Shown in pieces: positions 1 to 11,712 of a stretch of 64,000 bases of DNA. The DNA is from Prostheceraeus crozeri (Eukaryota; Platyhelminthes; Polycladida; Euryleptidae), in NCBI GenBank assembly GCA_907163375.1, contig CAJQUW010002000.1, positions 1 to 64,000 on the forward strand, given 5' to 3'. Position 1 is the stretch's first letter; each line of letters starts with the position of its first letter. A model generated the notes under the pieces. That model ran no database searches. It was given only the letters and a program-made list of their open reading frames with translations, and had not been told where the DNA came from. The translations under genes were made by a program, and so were the position numbers.

Positions 1-201
1 CCAATAACATCATGTGCAGAGTAAAAATCTTGCTAGTAAACAGATTGTCTTTGTGAATAATTGAAACAGGAATGATCGTGGTAAATGGCATGTTTATTAA
101 TGTCTACAATCCTCAACAAGTATGGTTGTAATAGAAGTGTGATAACCTTATATACAAAAGCTGCACAATAGCAACCAATCACAGACACGCATGATGACTC
201 A

Positions 202-710
202 TCATGAACGATATACAGTGACTGTTGAAATTATTTCTTCATCACAAAGGGGACAAAATGTAGTTTCCAAGGGTATATAGCATGTAGAACACATGACAAA
301 ATGAGAACATGGTAACAAGAGAAGGGATTTTTCCCGTTCAAAACACCTAATGCAGTTCCGTTCACATAATAGTTTAAACGTCTCTGTTTCTAATTTCTTT
401 CTGAAGTCACTTTCATTGTTAGAACATTTTGATAAATCAATTGAAGGTTTCACTTTTTTTTTATCTCCGTTTCAGAAAGTTCCAATTTCATCCTCCTAAT
501 TTCACTGTCTTTATAATGTAGCATTGAGAAATCTTCTATCCAACTACGATCCAATTTAGCATTCATGGTATGCTCATCCAGATCCATTAGTCGTTCAACT
601 AAATCACCAGCTTTGATATTTTCATTTAGATTTGTAACAGTTTCTATAGCCTTTAGCGAATAACCAAGGTCTCTTGCAACAATCCATGAAATTGGGAAAC
701 TAACCATCAA
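202..710 (-). CDS. IAP-like protein, C-terminal part: UBA-like segment plus RING finger
   Basis: Two open pieces on the minus strand. The upstream piece (710-450) has a UBA-like stretch (ARDLGYSLKAIETV followed by DLVERLMDL). The downstream piece (453-202) has a C3HC4 RING of the type found at the C-terminus of inhibitor-of-apoptosis proteins: C-x2-C, then LPCSHFVMCSTC, then CPLC, closing with TVTVYRS just before the stop. In the family, UBA plus RING give ubiquitin binding and E3 ligase activity in the cytosol. The two pieces meet at a run of nine A on the coding strand (455-463). The upstream frame closes right after the run; a tenth A would keep the frame open. This could be a sequencing error, a polymorphism or true decay. 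No BIR domain is seen upstream; a possible splice acceptor (cataactag) lies near 738. An AATAAA signal lies about 105 bases past the stop (near 92-97). Family call is good; whether the gene is intact is uncertain. Confidence 0.55.
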
Positions 711-839
711 GCAACTTCCACGTATTTATAACTTAACCTAGTTATGAAAATAAATAAAATTGTCATCATAGTCACAATGGCCACAATTGTCGCATTCGAG
801 CAAGCAGTCTCAAAACAAACACCTGTTTAAGTACCGAAA

Positions 840-1100
840 TAGATGTTCGCATCCCTATTCTAATTCACATACTCTAATTCAATTTCGGAACAAGCCGTTC
901 CGAATCATTGAGTATGATCTCAATTCTCCTATCAATCGGAACGCGGTTCCTATTTACATGTTCCTATCCATGTTCGCATCCATTCGCAATTCGGAACATG
1001 TTCATATCCATGTTCGCATTCGCAATTCGGAACATGTTCGCATTGGCAATTCGGAACACATGTTCCAATCCATGTTCGCATCCACTATCAGTGCGTCCGC
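840..1100. repeat. minisatellite based on CGCAATTCGGAACATGTTC
   Basis: Irregular tandem copies of a short unit (CGCAATTCGGAACATG, CATGTTCGCATCC) are packed between about 950 and 1095, with looser copies from 840. They create a long chance reading frame on the plus strand (787-1443) full of repeated NSEHV-type residues, which is not treated as a gene. Confidence 0.6.
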
Positions 1101-1439
1101 AATTCTAACTACTCATACGTACGACCCATACTACCAATTTTCTACCAATTCGATCTTATATTCTGATCTGCTCGTGTTCAGTAACTTATCCTCATCGACG
1201 AAACTTTCTACTGATTGTGTGTGTTCGATCCCAAATTCGACGTATCAACAGAGTTCACTTCAACGTACCGGTTTGTTGGAACAACCACTACAGGCTATGC
1301 TAGATCTAGAACTGTTCCATTTGGAAAATTCTAGGTTAGCTAATGACAATCACCAAAATATTCACTTCAAAATCTTATACAATGAAAAGCAGAATAATCT
1401 TCAAAGTAAAGCGCCGAATGTACTCCAGACGGATTTTTT

Positions 1440-1815
1440 TTAAGCTAGACACCGTACAATTTGAGGTGTCCACTAAAAACGTATAGGCCCACTCGCCTTT
1501 GTCTTGAATTAAAATTCGCAAGTACCAAGACCTTCTCACGAAGATTTTTTTGAACTTAAGCACTATGTACCATTGCAGGTTTCCACTAAACACGTATAGG
1601 CCTACTCGTATTTGTCCTAAGTTAGAATTCACAAGTACCAAGACCTCACTAAGATTTGTTTTGAACTTAAGCACTATGTACAATTGCAGGTGGCCACTAT
1701 ATACGTAGGCATATATTTTTCTCGATTTGATATTGACAAATTCTAAGACCTGTCGACACAGATATTTTTGTGCAATTTTGCACTATGTAATTTTGCAAGT
1801 GTTGCATAATATAAC
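1440..1815. repeat. tandem repeat, unit about 111 bp, roughly 3.4 copies
   Basis: The words CACTATGTAC/CACCGTACAATT, CGTATAGGCC and AAGTACCAAGACCT recur at a spacing of about 110-112 bases (for example CACTATGTA at 1561, 1671 and 1782). Copies are diverged, the last most. The array lies directly upstream of the transposase gene that starts at 1857 and may be its subterminal repeat; this is inference, as no terminal inverted repeat of that transposon was found. Confidence 0.65.
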
Positions 1816-1856
1816 TCGCGAAATGTGGTAGGCACAATTGTATGATTTATTTTCAG

Positions 1857-2801
1857 ATGCCGAAATCCAATCAAGCAAGAACTTCTGTGTCTGCGAAAGA
1901 CAGAGCACGGAAGAGGAGGGAGAAAATCAAATCTATCCTGAGCTAAGGGAGAAGTATTTAGCCTCAGAACGTGATAGATATCAGAAACGACTAACTACTG
2001 GAAGTCGTAAGCGGGTTTCTGATATGTGAAACAGAGAGCAAAGAATTGCTAGAAGACAATGGAGAATACATTCCCGGAATTCAAGAAGTCAAAAGAAACA
2101 ACAAATTAGCCCTAAGAAAGTCAATGATGAATCAACTAATGTCACTAAGAACGACCTGGGAAGAAAGCGTAAAAGGCGTAATAAAGCGAGGGGTGAAAGA
2201 ACAGTACATACTCTGCAAATTAAATTGGCAGCCGTAAACAGAAAATATGAGCGCCAAAAGAAGAGATCTCAAAGATTGCAAAGTCAGCTGCAGGATTATC
2301 ACAGACGTTCATCATCACCTGATTCCAAGGTCGCCCAACTCATAGAAGAAGGAAATTATGATGAAATTCGAAGGCAGCTAACTCTAACAAAAATCATTAG
2401 CGAGAGTATCCGACGAAAATACAACACTGCTAGCGCTGCAAAACTGAAGAGAGCTATTCGACAGCTTTTCTTGAATGGCTATTTGAAGAAATACAAATTG
2501 CTGACACTTCTATCGAAAACTTTGGGAATCAATCAAAAAGCTCTAAATTCCAATCGATTATTGAATAAAGCCAATACAAGACTGCAATTAAAAGATGAGC
2601 TGCGTAAATATTTCGTTCGCGATGATAACAGCATGACAAAACCTGGGAAAAAGGATTGTATCACGAAAGGTAAGGTGAAGATGCAAATTCATCTTCTGAA
2701 CGACACCATGAAGAATTTGCACCTAAAGTTTCTGGCAGAGACGAATGGTAAAATGTCGTACTCTTCATTCTGCAAATTGCGTCCATTTTGGGTACTACAG
2801 C
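1857..2801 (+). pseudogene. 5' part of a decayed DDE-type transposase gene (continues at 17725)
   Basis: The start chosen is the ATG at 1858, directly after an acceptor-like TTATTTTCAG, giving MPKSNQARTSVSAKDRARKR, a basic N-terminus. That frame soon closes and the reading continues in other frames; from about 2031 one frame stays open to 2801 with very basic, coiled-coil-like sequence (RKRKRRNKARGE, then KYERQKKRSQRLQSQLQ) and a helical segment (LTLTKIISESIRRKYNTAS). It ends ...SYSSFCKLRPFWVLQ at the exact point where element A is inserted. The remaining 3' part with the catalytic core lies on the far side of A. Early frame changes show the copy was not functional. It is read as a plain DNA transposon gene, or a host gene derived from one; the family name is not certain. 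Confidence 0.6.
2796..2801. repeat. 6-bp target site duplication of element A (left copy), TACAGC
   Basis: TACAGC lies immediately before the first base of element A and is repeated exactly at 17719-17724 immediately after its last base. The interrupted transposase gene reads ...GTACTACAGC|CAAAGCTA... when only one copy is kept, which supports the boundary call. Confidence 0.9.
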
Positions 2802-2990
2802 AGTAGTAAGAAAACGGCGAACACTCGACCGGCGCGCCCCCTCCCCCTCCCCCCCTCTGGAACGGCAGAGTGTCGTGGTCGGCCGCCGTGGTGCTTCGAG
2901 TCTGACCCCCCCTGGAACGACAGAGGTTGTAGTCTGTCGTGGTGTGCCGACCAGGTTGGTTCACGTTCACAAAATGTTCGCTGACTCCCC
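2802..2990. repeat. left terminal module of element A, C-run rich
   Basis: After the AGTAGTAAG terminus come GCGCGCC and long C-runs (CCCCCTCCCCCTCCCCCC near 2838-2860), then words such as ACGGCAGAGTGTCGTGGTCG and TGGAACGACAGAGG that recur at the right end of A and at both ends of B. The minus strand of this segment has the G-run pattern of a G-quadruplex. Confidence 0.7.
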
Positions 2991-2991
2991 C

Positions 2992-4390
2992 CCCCTCTGG
3001 ACAGCTCGCTTGGATTTTGGCTTCCAGTGGACGGATTTTGTCGTGCCATAGCTCGTTTGAAAGCTAAGAGTGAGACAAATTCACTGAAAGAATCGGCTTG
3101 TTCCTATCTGTCTTCGTTTAGATGTGAGACGCCATTTAAGATTTTGGGACATTGGCGAAAACACGACAGAGTTAGAATTTGGGACGTTTTGGGCTGTAGC
3201 TTCAAAACGAAGCATCGGATTGGAAAACGGATTTCAGATTTGTAATCAGCGTGAAATTCTCTATCTGTATGGTGAGTTTCAAGTCAATCGGAGAGAAAAA
3301 AGTTTCAACATTTTTCGAAAAAACGACAGAGTTAGAATTTGGGACGTTTTGGTGTGTAGCGCCCAAACGAACCATCGGATGAGAAAACGGAGGCCAGATT
3401 CGGATTCTGCGTGAAATTCTGCATCGGTATGGTGAATTTGAACGCCATCGGAGAGAAAAAATTTTCGCTGACGTCCCCCCCCCTCTGGACAGCTCGCTTC
3501 GATTTTGGCTTCCAGTGGACGGATTTTGTCGTGCCATAGCTCGTTTGAAAGCTAAGAGTGAGACAAATTCACTGAAAGAATCGGCTTGTTCCTATCTGTC
3601 TTCGTTTAGATGTGAGACGCCATTTAAGATTTTGGGACATTGGCGAAAAACGACAGAGTCAGAATTTGGGACGTTTTGGGCTGTAGCTTCAAAACGAAGC
3701 ATCGGATTGGAAAACGGATTTCAGATTTGGAATCAGCGTGAAATTCTCTATCTGTATGGTGAGTTTCAAGTCAATCGGAGAGAAAAAAGTTTCAACATTT
3801 TTCGAAAAAACGACAGAGTTAGAATTTGGGACGTTTTGGTGTGTAGCGCCCAAACGAAGCATCGGATGAGAAAACGGAGGCCAGATTCGGATTCAGCGTG
3901 AAATTCTGCATCGGTATGGTGAATTTGAACGCCATCGGAGAGAAAAAATTTTCGCTGACGTCCCCCCTCCTCTGGACAGCTCGCTTCGATCTTGGCTTCC
4001 AGTTGACGGATTTAGTCGTGCCATAGCTCGTTTGAAAGCTAAGAGTGAGACAAATTCACTGAAAGAATCGGCTTGTTCCTATCTGTCTTCGTTTAGATGT
4101 GAGACGCCATTTAAGATTTTGGGACATTGGCGAAAAACGACAGAGTTAGAATTTGGGACGTTTTGGGCTGTAGCTTCAAAACGAAGCATCGGATGAGAAA
4201 ACGGATTTCAGATTTGGAATCAGCGTGAAATTCTCTGTCTGTATGGTGAGTTTCAAGTCAATCGGAGAGAAAAAATTTTCAACATTTTTCGAAAAAACGA
4301 CAGAGTTAGAATTTGGGACGTTTTGGTGTGTAGCGCCAAAACGAAGCATCGGATGAGAAAACGGAGGCCAGATTCGGATTCAGCGTCAAA
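2992..4390. repeat. subterminal tandem repeat of element A, unit about 487 bp, nearly three copies
   Basis: Each copy starts with a C-run then CTCTGGACAGCTCGCTT (about 2995, 3482, 3969) and contains two sub-blocks around CGACAGAGTTAGAATTTGGG. The first two copies differ by only a few bases. The mirrored right arm has one full copy and a diverged partial one (about 16695-17370), so copy number differs between the arms. Confidence 0.85.
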
Positions 4391-4502
4391 TTCTACATGG
4401 AAATGGTATATTTCCAGCTGAATCGGAGCACTAGAACCGGAGATAGACGGGTTTTTAGTGTTTGGATGATGGGTATTACGTCATCAGCTGATCGCCACAC
4501 AC

Positions 4503-4556
4503 TATATAAGCTGGGAACCGACAGGGACTTGTCATTCAGACGAGAGATTGCCAACG
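4503..4556 (+). promoter_or_regulatory. TATA box, short leader exon and GT donor (element A, left arm)
   Basis: TATATAA at 4503-4509 is followed about 25-30 bases later by TCATTCAGACGAGAG, an initiator-like start, and by CCAACG|GTAAGT with the donor at 4557. Element B has the same layout at 35781-35829, followed in both by GCTCTGAGCTCC-like sequence. This suggests a spliced, non-coding first exon. The mirror copy is at 16532-16585. Confidence 0.55.
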
Positions 4557-6018
4557 GTAAGTCGTCTCTCTGAGCTCCGATGATAGCTTCGGACATTCCA
4601 AATCCCGAGTTTCTGTAAGAAACCGACTTAGAAAATTTCATTGCTGATATCAGCTAAGGCGTCAGACTTAGAGGTTCGCCAGGAGATGGCCTTCGTCTCC
4701 AGGCCATAAAAGACTCCAAAACTTTAAAGGCTTGTAACTTTGCTTCTACAAGTCCGTTTGACTTGATTCAAAAAAGGTTCGGTCGCTATTGACCTGCCCT
4801 AAGTGATAGACTACTTATAAAATTTCATAAGTAGTGCTAAAAAGTTGAAAAATTTAAATTCACTATTTTTGGAGGTTTTCTGGGGGTTTTCGACCCTGCT
4901 GAAGTCAATGAAAGCATTTTTAATGATGTCTGAGCCAGTCTTCTCATGGTATAAGCGGCTTTTCACTGAAAGCGAGCAAGACACGGAGAGTTTTGCTGTA
5001 ATATTCCACTGACAGGGTGTTCTTCGGGACGGCGGACGATGCCGTAGTGATAAGTGTGGCAAGGGAGTGTGTCATAGTTTAGACCGTAACCACTGGGACA
5101 ACTCATGTCTCATGTTGGGCATTTGACACAGCTCTCAACGTAGCACTTTGAACGCCAATCGGTTGAGTCTTAGCTATCTTGTCATGGGTGGCCTCTAAAC
5201 ATCTCCATTGCAAAACGCTGGTGAATCAAGCTCTCTACGGCTTGCTATCAAGCTGATCAAAGCAATAACTTGGGATGTTTCCTCAAGGTTTTCAAGTATG
5301 TTGAGTTCAAATCTGCTATCAGATTTCAAATTTAACTAAGTCTAAGGCAGCTTTGAGGGGTTAGATCCCAGCTACTGTTCACTACCTTTGACTCGGCGTT
5401 GCTGTTACCACTTCGGGGCAGTGACAATGATGTCTTCAGCTGTAAATAGCGGGTATCGGGGAAGATCTCTCACTTCCCTAGTGATCAGTACAAGGCCTTC
5501 GGGTTGTCGACGGGATCGAGTGCCACTCACTACACTCAAATCTATCATTCCTCACTAAGTGTAAATTACTGACTATACATTTGTCCTGCTATCAGGTTGT
5601 TTTGACTTGCTATCTAGTTGAATAGTCTCTTGCTATCAAGAGATTCACTTCTGCTCATAAAGCACATCATCGCTGTAATACCTCCTTTGCTCGAGCGTTC
5701 CTTCGGGACGGCGGGTACTGCCGTAGAGGGATTGTGTTGCACGGGTTGTTCGTCGTTTGTTAGACCGAAACCTCTGAGCCGTTGCTCATGTTGGGCGTTC
5801 GACTTCATACTCAACGTGACGCTTTCTCTCACCAGGTACTTCAGCCATTCGACAAAGGTTAGTCTTTATGATATGGAGTAGAGTGAAATGTAATTCATTA
5901 GATGTCCCTTCAATGATTGCTCCCATGATAAACGTTGATGAGACAAATGAAATGATTCTCATCTTCCCTTTTCAATGATTGAAATCTACTAGCACACTAC
6001 CGTATAATCGTCCACTAT

Positions 6019-6121
6019 GGGGCAAGACATGATAGAGCCTCCACGCGGTTTGCCCTGGGCAGTCTTTAGACTGGCGAATACTATCATTAAGTTGAATCTG
6101 CTATCAGTCAACTTGAACGTT
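6019..6121 (+). repeat. ~103-bp repeat upstream of the 90-codon frame (element A), GGGCAAGACATGATAGA type
   Basis: GGGGCAAGACATGATAGAGC through ATCAGTCAACTTGAACGTTG. A second copy lies downstream at 6497-6604, and the same pair flanks the homologous frame in element B (37703-37805 and 38174-38280). One frame through it is open and reads LPWAVFGLANTIIKLNLL, but whether it is translated is unknown. Confidence 0.75.
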
Positions 6122-6137
6122 GCGTCGCGTTAGAGGG

Positions 6138-6176
6138 TATATAAACCACTGCCTCTAATTTCATTTCATTTCAATC
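6138..6176 (+). promoter_or_regulatory. TATA promoter of the 90-codon frame (element A, left arm)
   Basis: TATATAAA at 6138-6145, 39 bases before the ATG, with a leader of TTTCATTTCATTTCAATC. TATA box, spacing and leader are the same in element B (37824-37862), differing by single bases. Confidence 0.7.
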
Positions 6177-6449
6177 ATGCAGACGCCGAACAGTCAAGTC
6201 AGCTCTCCTCGCGGACCGCAGTTAAGGCCGCGAAATTTATTTGAGGAGTTTGTCAGGCTAGAGGAGCAAGACAGAGTCCACAATAATCTTGCTCGGATTG
6301 GCAATCCGATGACAGCAACTGTTGTCAATCCAAATCCAACGGAATGGCGCTACATTCCACTTTTTAGCCATGTGCCAATTAGTGTGGAAGTCGACACTGC
6401 TACCAAAGAGAGAGTCAAAGACTCTCTCAGCAGAATTGGTAGGGTGTAA
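6177..6449 (+). CDS. conserved 90-aa protein of unknown function (element A, left copy)
   Basis: Starts MQTPNSQVSSPRGPQLRPRN, then a charged helical middle (RLEEQDRVHNNLARIGNP) and a C-terminal part with WRYIPLF and DTATKERVKDSLSRIG. No signal peptide or membrane segment. The ATG lies 39 bases after a TATA box. The homologous frame in element B is 88 codons and differs at about a dozen residues, mostly conservative, plus a two-residue length change (NPNP vs NP), while the frame stays open. That pattern suggests the protein was maintained. Function is not recognised. A mirror copy is at 14639-14911. Confidence 0.6.
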   Translation: MQTPNSQVSSPRGPQLRPRNLFEEFVRLEEQDRVHNNLARIGNPMTATVVNPNPTEWRYIPLFSHVPISVEVDTATKERVKDSLSRIGRV

Positions 6450-6496
6450 GATGACGTTACTCCCGAGAACGAACCACCGGCTCTCTTAAGGGCCAC

Positions 6497-6604
6497 CATG
6501 GGGCAAGACATGATAGAACCTCTTCGCGGTTTGCCCTGGGCAGTCTTCGGACTGGCGAATACTATCATTAAGTTGAATCTGCTATCAGTCAACTTGAACG
6601 TTGC
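6497..6604 (+). repeat. downstream copy of the GGGCAAGACATGATAGA repeat (element A)
   Basis: Nearly the same sequence as 6019-6121, placed 48 bases after the stop of the 90-codon frame and preceded by GAGAACGAACC and GGCTCTCTTAAGGGCCACC. The frame is thus bracketed by direct repeats, as in element B. Confidence 0.75.
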
Positions 6605-7289
6605 AAATGAAGTTCGGTGTAATACTTCCTTTCGACGGGCGTTCCTGTAAAGGGCGGCGGTGAAACCCGTAGCTATGTATACAGCAAGGGACATTCGGCA
6701 ATGGTCAATCTTGTTAAACCTCTCTGCGTCATGTTTGCAAGTGATTGCCTCTGTCTCAACGTAGTATGCATTCGCGCCAGGGCGACATTTAGCCAACTGT
6801 CGAAGGTTGCCTAAAACTATCCATTGCATACATTATGAGAACCATGAGTTCTACCTGTCTCTATCAATGAGATGAATTGATGAATGGAATGAAATGGGAG
6901 GACACTCACGCGCCACACGCAACATAACACACTTCTCTCTTCCGTAGTCTAACAAGCTCTTTACACATGGATCGCAGTCGATTGCTATCCCTGTATCATG
7001 TAAGCTATCTTAATTTTATTTGACACTATTTCATCTACCATCATCGCCCATATGAAATGTTATAAGATTTACAAGTTAGACTAAGCGTGCTACTATTTCC
7101 AAATGAATAAAGTATACATGGTTAAATCATCCACTTAAGCCCATCCGTAGTCTAACAAGCTCTTTACACATGGATCGCAGTCGATTGCTATCCCTGTATC
7201 ATGTAAGCTATCTAAATTTTATTTAACACTATTTCATCTACCATCATCACCCATATGAAGTGTCATAAGATTTACAAGTTAGACTAAGC

Positions 7290-10200
7290 GTTCTACTATT
7301 TGTAAATGAAAGATATAGTTTCAACAGTTTACAGATTGAAAATAAAGTTTCAATAGTGTGTGCGTTAGAAATAAAGCTTTATCTGTTTGTATGTTAGAAA
7401 GAAAATAAAGTTTACAAGATAAAAAGTAAAGTTTCACCACTTTACAAGTTAAAAAATAAAGTTTCAATAGTGTATGCGTTAGAAATAAAGGTGTAACTGT
7501 TTGTAAAAATAAGATCGCAAGACTTACTAGTTTACAAGTTAGACTAAGTGTAAATTAAAAATAAAATTATAACTGTTTCAAGAGTTTACAAGTTAGAAAT
7601 TAAGTTTCAATGGTGTATACGTTAGAAATAAAGTTTTAGCTGTTTGTATATCAAAATAAAGTTTCAAGAGTTTACAAGTTAGAAATAAAGTTTCAATAGT
7701 GTATGCGTTAGAAATAAAGTCTTAGCTGTTTGTATATCAAAATAAAGTTTCAAGAGTTTACAAGTTAGAAATAAAGTTTCAATAGTGTATACACGTATGT
7801 TAGAAATAAAGGTGTAACTCTTTGTAAAAATAAGATCGCAAGATTTACTAGTTTACAAGTTAGACTAAGTGTAAATTAAAAATAAATTATAACTGTTCAC
7901 GAGTTAAAGCGTTAATGCAACAATGAACAATTAATAAGCTGAAAAGTTTTAGATTCACTTTAACATTATCATATGTTTACAGATAGAAATGTATCACAGC
8001 AAAGCTACTTCATGAGTTAGTTTGCCAGGAGTGTATCATCTCAAACTTTTACTCCGACTGTGGAACATTGATTTCCATGATGAAGATTTAAATAGTTAGA
8101 TTCGATGACGAACAAGATTTACTAGTTTACAAGTTGCACAAAGTGTTCTACTATTTGTAAATGAAAGATATCATTTCAACAGTTTACCAGTTAGAAATAA
8201 AGTTTCAACAGTCTACAAGTTAAAAATAAAATTATAACTGTTTCAAGAGTTTACAAGTTAGAAATTAAGTTTCAATGGTGTATACGTTAGAAATAAAGTT
8301 TTAGCTGTTTGTATATCAAAATAAAGTTTCAAGAGTTTACAAGTTAGAAATAAAATGAAGGTTCACCAGTTTACAAGTTAAGAATAAAGTTCTATCAGTT
8401 TGTATGTTAGAAATAAAACAAAGTTTCAAGCGTTAACAAGTTAAAAATAATGTTTCAATATTTTGCAAGTTAAAACTAATGTTTCAATAGTGCATATGTT
8501 AAGAATAAAGTTTTATCTGTTTGTATGTTAGAAATAGAATGAAGTTTCACCAGTTGGCAAGTTAAGAATGAAGTTTTATCTGTTTCCATGATAGAAATAA
8601 AACAAAGTTTCAACCGTTTACAAGTTAAAAATAAAGTTTCAATAGTTTACAAGTTAAGAATAAAGTTTCAATATTGTGTATGTTAAGAATAAAGTTTTAT
8701 CTGTTTGTATGTTAGAAATAGAATGAAGTTTCACCAGTTGGCAAGTTAAGAATAAAGTTCTATCTGTTTATATGTTAGAAATAGAATGAAGTTTCAATAG
8801 TTTACAAGTTGAAATTTAAGTTCTATCTACTTATATGTTAGAAATAAAATGAAGTTTCACCAGTTTACAAGTTACGAATAAAGTTCTATCTGTTTAAGTT
8901 AACAAGTTAAAAATAAAGTTTCAATAGTTTACAAGTTAAGAATAAAGTTTCAATGGTATGCATGTTCAGAATAAAGTTCTATTTGTTTATATGTTAGAAA
9001 TAAAATGAAGTTTCACCAGTTTACAAGTTACGAATAAAGTTCTATCTGTTTAAGTTAACAAGTTAAAAATAAAGTTTCAATAGTTTGCAAGTTAAAACTA
9101 ATGTTTCAATAGTGCATATGTTAAGAATAAAGTTTTATCTGTTTGTATGTTAGAAATAGAATGAAGTTTCACCAGTTGGCAAGTTAAGAATGAAGTTTTA
9201 TCTGTTTCTATGATAGAAATGAAACAAAGTTTCAACCGTTTACAAGTTAAAAATAAAGTTTCAATAGTTTACAAGTTAAGAATAAAGTTTCAATATTGTG
9301 TATGTTAAGAATAAAGTTTTATCTGTTTGTATGTTAGAAATAGAATGAAGTTTCACCAGTTGGTAAGTTAAGAATAAAGTTCTATCTGTTTATATGTTAG
9401 AAATAGAATGAAGTTTCACCAGTTTACAAGTTAAGAATAAAGTTCTATCTATTTATATGTTAGAAATAAAATGAAGTTTCACCAGTTTACAAGTTACGAA
9501 TAAAGTTCTATCTGTTTAAGTTAACAAGTTAAAAATAAAGTTTCAATAGTTTACAAGTTAAGAATAAAGTTTCAATGGTATGCATGTTCAGAATAAAGTT
9601 CTATTTGTTTATATGTTAGAAATAAAATGAAGTTTCACCAGTTTACAAGTTACGAATAAAGTTCTATCTGTTTAAGTTAACAAGTTAAAAATAAAGTTTC
9701 AATAGTTTGCAAGTTAAAACTAATGTTTCAATAGTGCACATGTTAAGAATAAAGTTTTATCTGTTTGTATGTTAGAAATAGAATGAAGTTTCACCAGTTG
9801 GCAAGTTAAGAATGAAGTTCTATCTGTTTGTATGTTAGAAATAAAATGAAGTTTCATCAGTTTACAAGTTAAGAATAAAGTTTCAATAGTTTACAAGTTA
9901 AGAATAAAGTTTCAATATTGTGTATGTTAAGAATAAAGTTTTATCTGTTTGTATGTTAGAAATAGAATGAAGTTTCACCAGTTGGCAAGTTAAGAATAAA
10001 GTTCTATCTGTTTATATGTTAGAAATAGAATGAAGTTTCACCAGTTTACAAGTTAAGAATAAAGTTCTATCTATTTATATGTTAGAAATAAAATGAAGTT
10101 TCACCAGTTTACAAGTTACGAATAAAGTTCTATCTGTTTAAGTTAACAAGTTAAAAATAAAGTTTCAATAGTTAACAAGTTAAGAATAAAGTTTCAATGG

Positions 10201-11640
10201 TATGCATGTTCAGAATAAAGTTCTATTTGTTTATATGTTAGAAATAAAATGAAGTTTCACCAGTTTACAAGTTACGAATAAAGTTCTATCTGTTTAAGTT
10301 AACAAGTTAAAAATAAAGTTTCAATAGTTTGCAAGTTAAAACTAATGTTTCAATAGTGCATATGTTAAGAATAAAGTTTTATCTGTTTGTATGTTAGAAA
10401 TAGAATGAAGTTTCACCAGTTGGCAAGTTAAGAATGAAGTTTTATCTGTTTCTATGATAGAAATGAAACAAAGTTTCAACCGTTTACAAGTTAAAAATAA
10501 AGTTTCAATAGTTTACAAGTTAAGAATAAAGTTTCAATATTGTGTATGTTAAGAATAAAGTTTTATCTGTTTGTATGTTAGAAATAGAATGAAGTTTCAC
10601 CAGTTTACAAATTAAGAATAAAGTTCTATCTGTTTGTATTTTAGAAATAAACTTCTATATGTTTATATGTTAGAAATAGTATGAACTTTCACCAGTTTAC
10701 AAGTTAAGAATAAAGTTCTATCTGTTTATATGTTAGAAATAAAATGAAGTTTCATCAGTTTACAAGTTAAGAATAAAGTTTCAATAGTTTACAAGTTAAG
10801 AATAAAGTTTCAATGGTGTGTTTGTTAAGAATAAAGTTATATCTGTTTGTATGGTAGAAAAAGAATGAAGATTCACCAGTTTACAAGTTAAGAATAAAGT
10901 CCTATCTGTTTGTATGTTAGAAATAATCTTCTATCTGTTCATATGTTAGAAATAGAATGAAGTTTCACCAGTTTAAAAGTTAAGAATAAAGTTTTATCTG
11001 TTTCTATGATAGAAATAAAACAAAGTTTCATCAGTTTACAAGTTAAAAATAAAGTTTCAATAGTTTACAAGTTAAGAATAAAGTTTCAATAGTGCGCATG
11101 TTAAGAATAAAGTTTTATCTGTTTGTATGTTAGAATTAAAAATGAAGGTTCAATAGTTTACAAGTTGAGAATAAAGTTTCAACAGTGTGTATGTTAGAAA
11201 TAAAGTTTTATCTGTTTATATGTTAGAAACAAAACAAAGTTTCAACAGTTTACAAGCTGACAAATAAAGTTTCAACAGTGTGTACGTTAGGAATAAAGTT
11301 TTATCTGTTTGTAAGTTAGAAATAAAGTTTTGACTGCTTGTATGTTAGAAATAGAGGTATGACAGTTTATATGCTAGAAAGAAAGGTATAACTGTTTGTA
11401 AGACTGGATCGTAAGATTTACTAGTTTGCAAGTTAGACTCAGCGTTCAACTAGTTGTAAATGAAAAATATCGTTTCAACAGTTTACAGATTAAAATCAAG
11501 TTTCAATAGTGTGTATGATGGAAATAAAGTTTAAGCGCTTTGTGCGTTAGAAATAAAGTTTCAGCCGTTTACAAGTTAAAAATAAAGTTTTAACAGTGTG
11601 TACGTTAGAAATAAATGAAAGTAAGAACTTCATCGTATGA
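7290..11640 (+). repeat. element A satellite, left block, about 30-35 bp units with 622-bp higher-order period
   Basis: Built of variants of GTTTACAAGTTAAGAATAAAG / TTTCAATAGT / TTTATCTGTTTGTATGTTAGAAATA. The word GCAAGTTAAAACTAATG occurs at 8465, 9087, 9709 and 10331, exactly 622 bases apart each time, so a composite block of many short units was duplicated at least three times with almost no change. Diverged single units lie at the edges. No reading frame of note. Confidence 0.9.
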
Positions 11641-11712
11641 GTATTCAAAGCATGTTTTGTAAATCAAATGTGTGTAGTACTGACATGATAGAATCAAGCT
11701 TGACAAATGCGT
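11620..11712. other. non-repetitive centre between the two satellite orientations (element A)
   Basis: About 90 bases (GTAAGAACTTCATCGTATG to CTTGACAAATGCG) separate satellite reading AAATAAAGTTT on the left from satellite reading AAACTTTATTT on the right. This is the actual turning point of the palindrome, although the symmetry axis of the unique arms lies near 10544, so the two satellite blocks have unequal length. Confidence 0.8.

Larger units (their letters stand above)
3820..7500 (+). repeat. left arm of the element A palindrome
   Basis: Matches the reverse complement of about 13588-17268 with a constant coordinate sum of 21088. Five separate reading frames in the arm reappear mirrored at exactly the predicted positions, for example 6177-6449 with 14639-14911 and 4393-4641 with 16447-16695. 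Of the unique arm sequence compared, one substitution was noticed (near 6743). Confidence 0.9.

Noticed and set aside
787-1443. Plus-strand frame of 218 codons
   Set aside because: Much of it is translation of a minisatellite (repeated NSEHV/HVRI residues) and the rest lacks any domain or splice context.
6350-6829. 159-codon minus-strand frame in element A and its mirror at 14259-14738
   Set aside because: Runs antisense over the 90-codon frame and the bracketing repeat, has no recognisable domain, and the corresponding element B region supports only part of it. Left uncalled.
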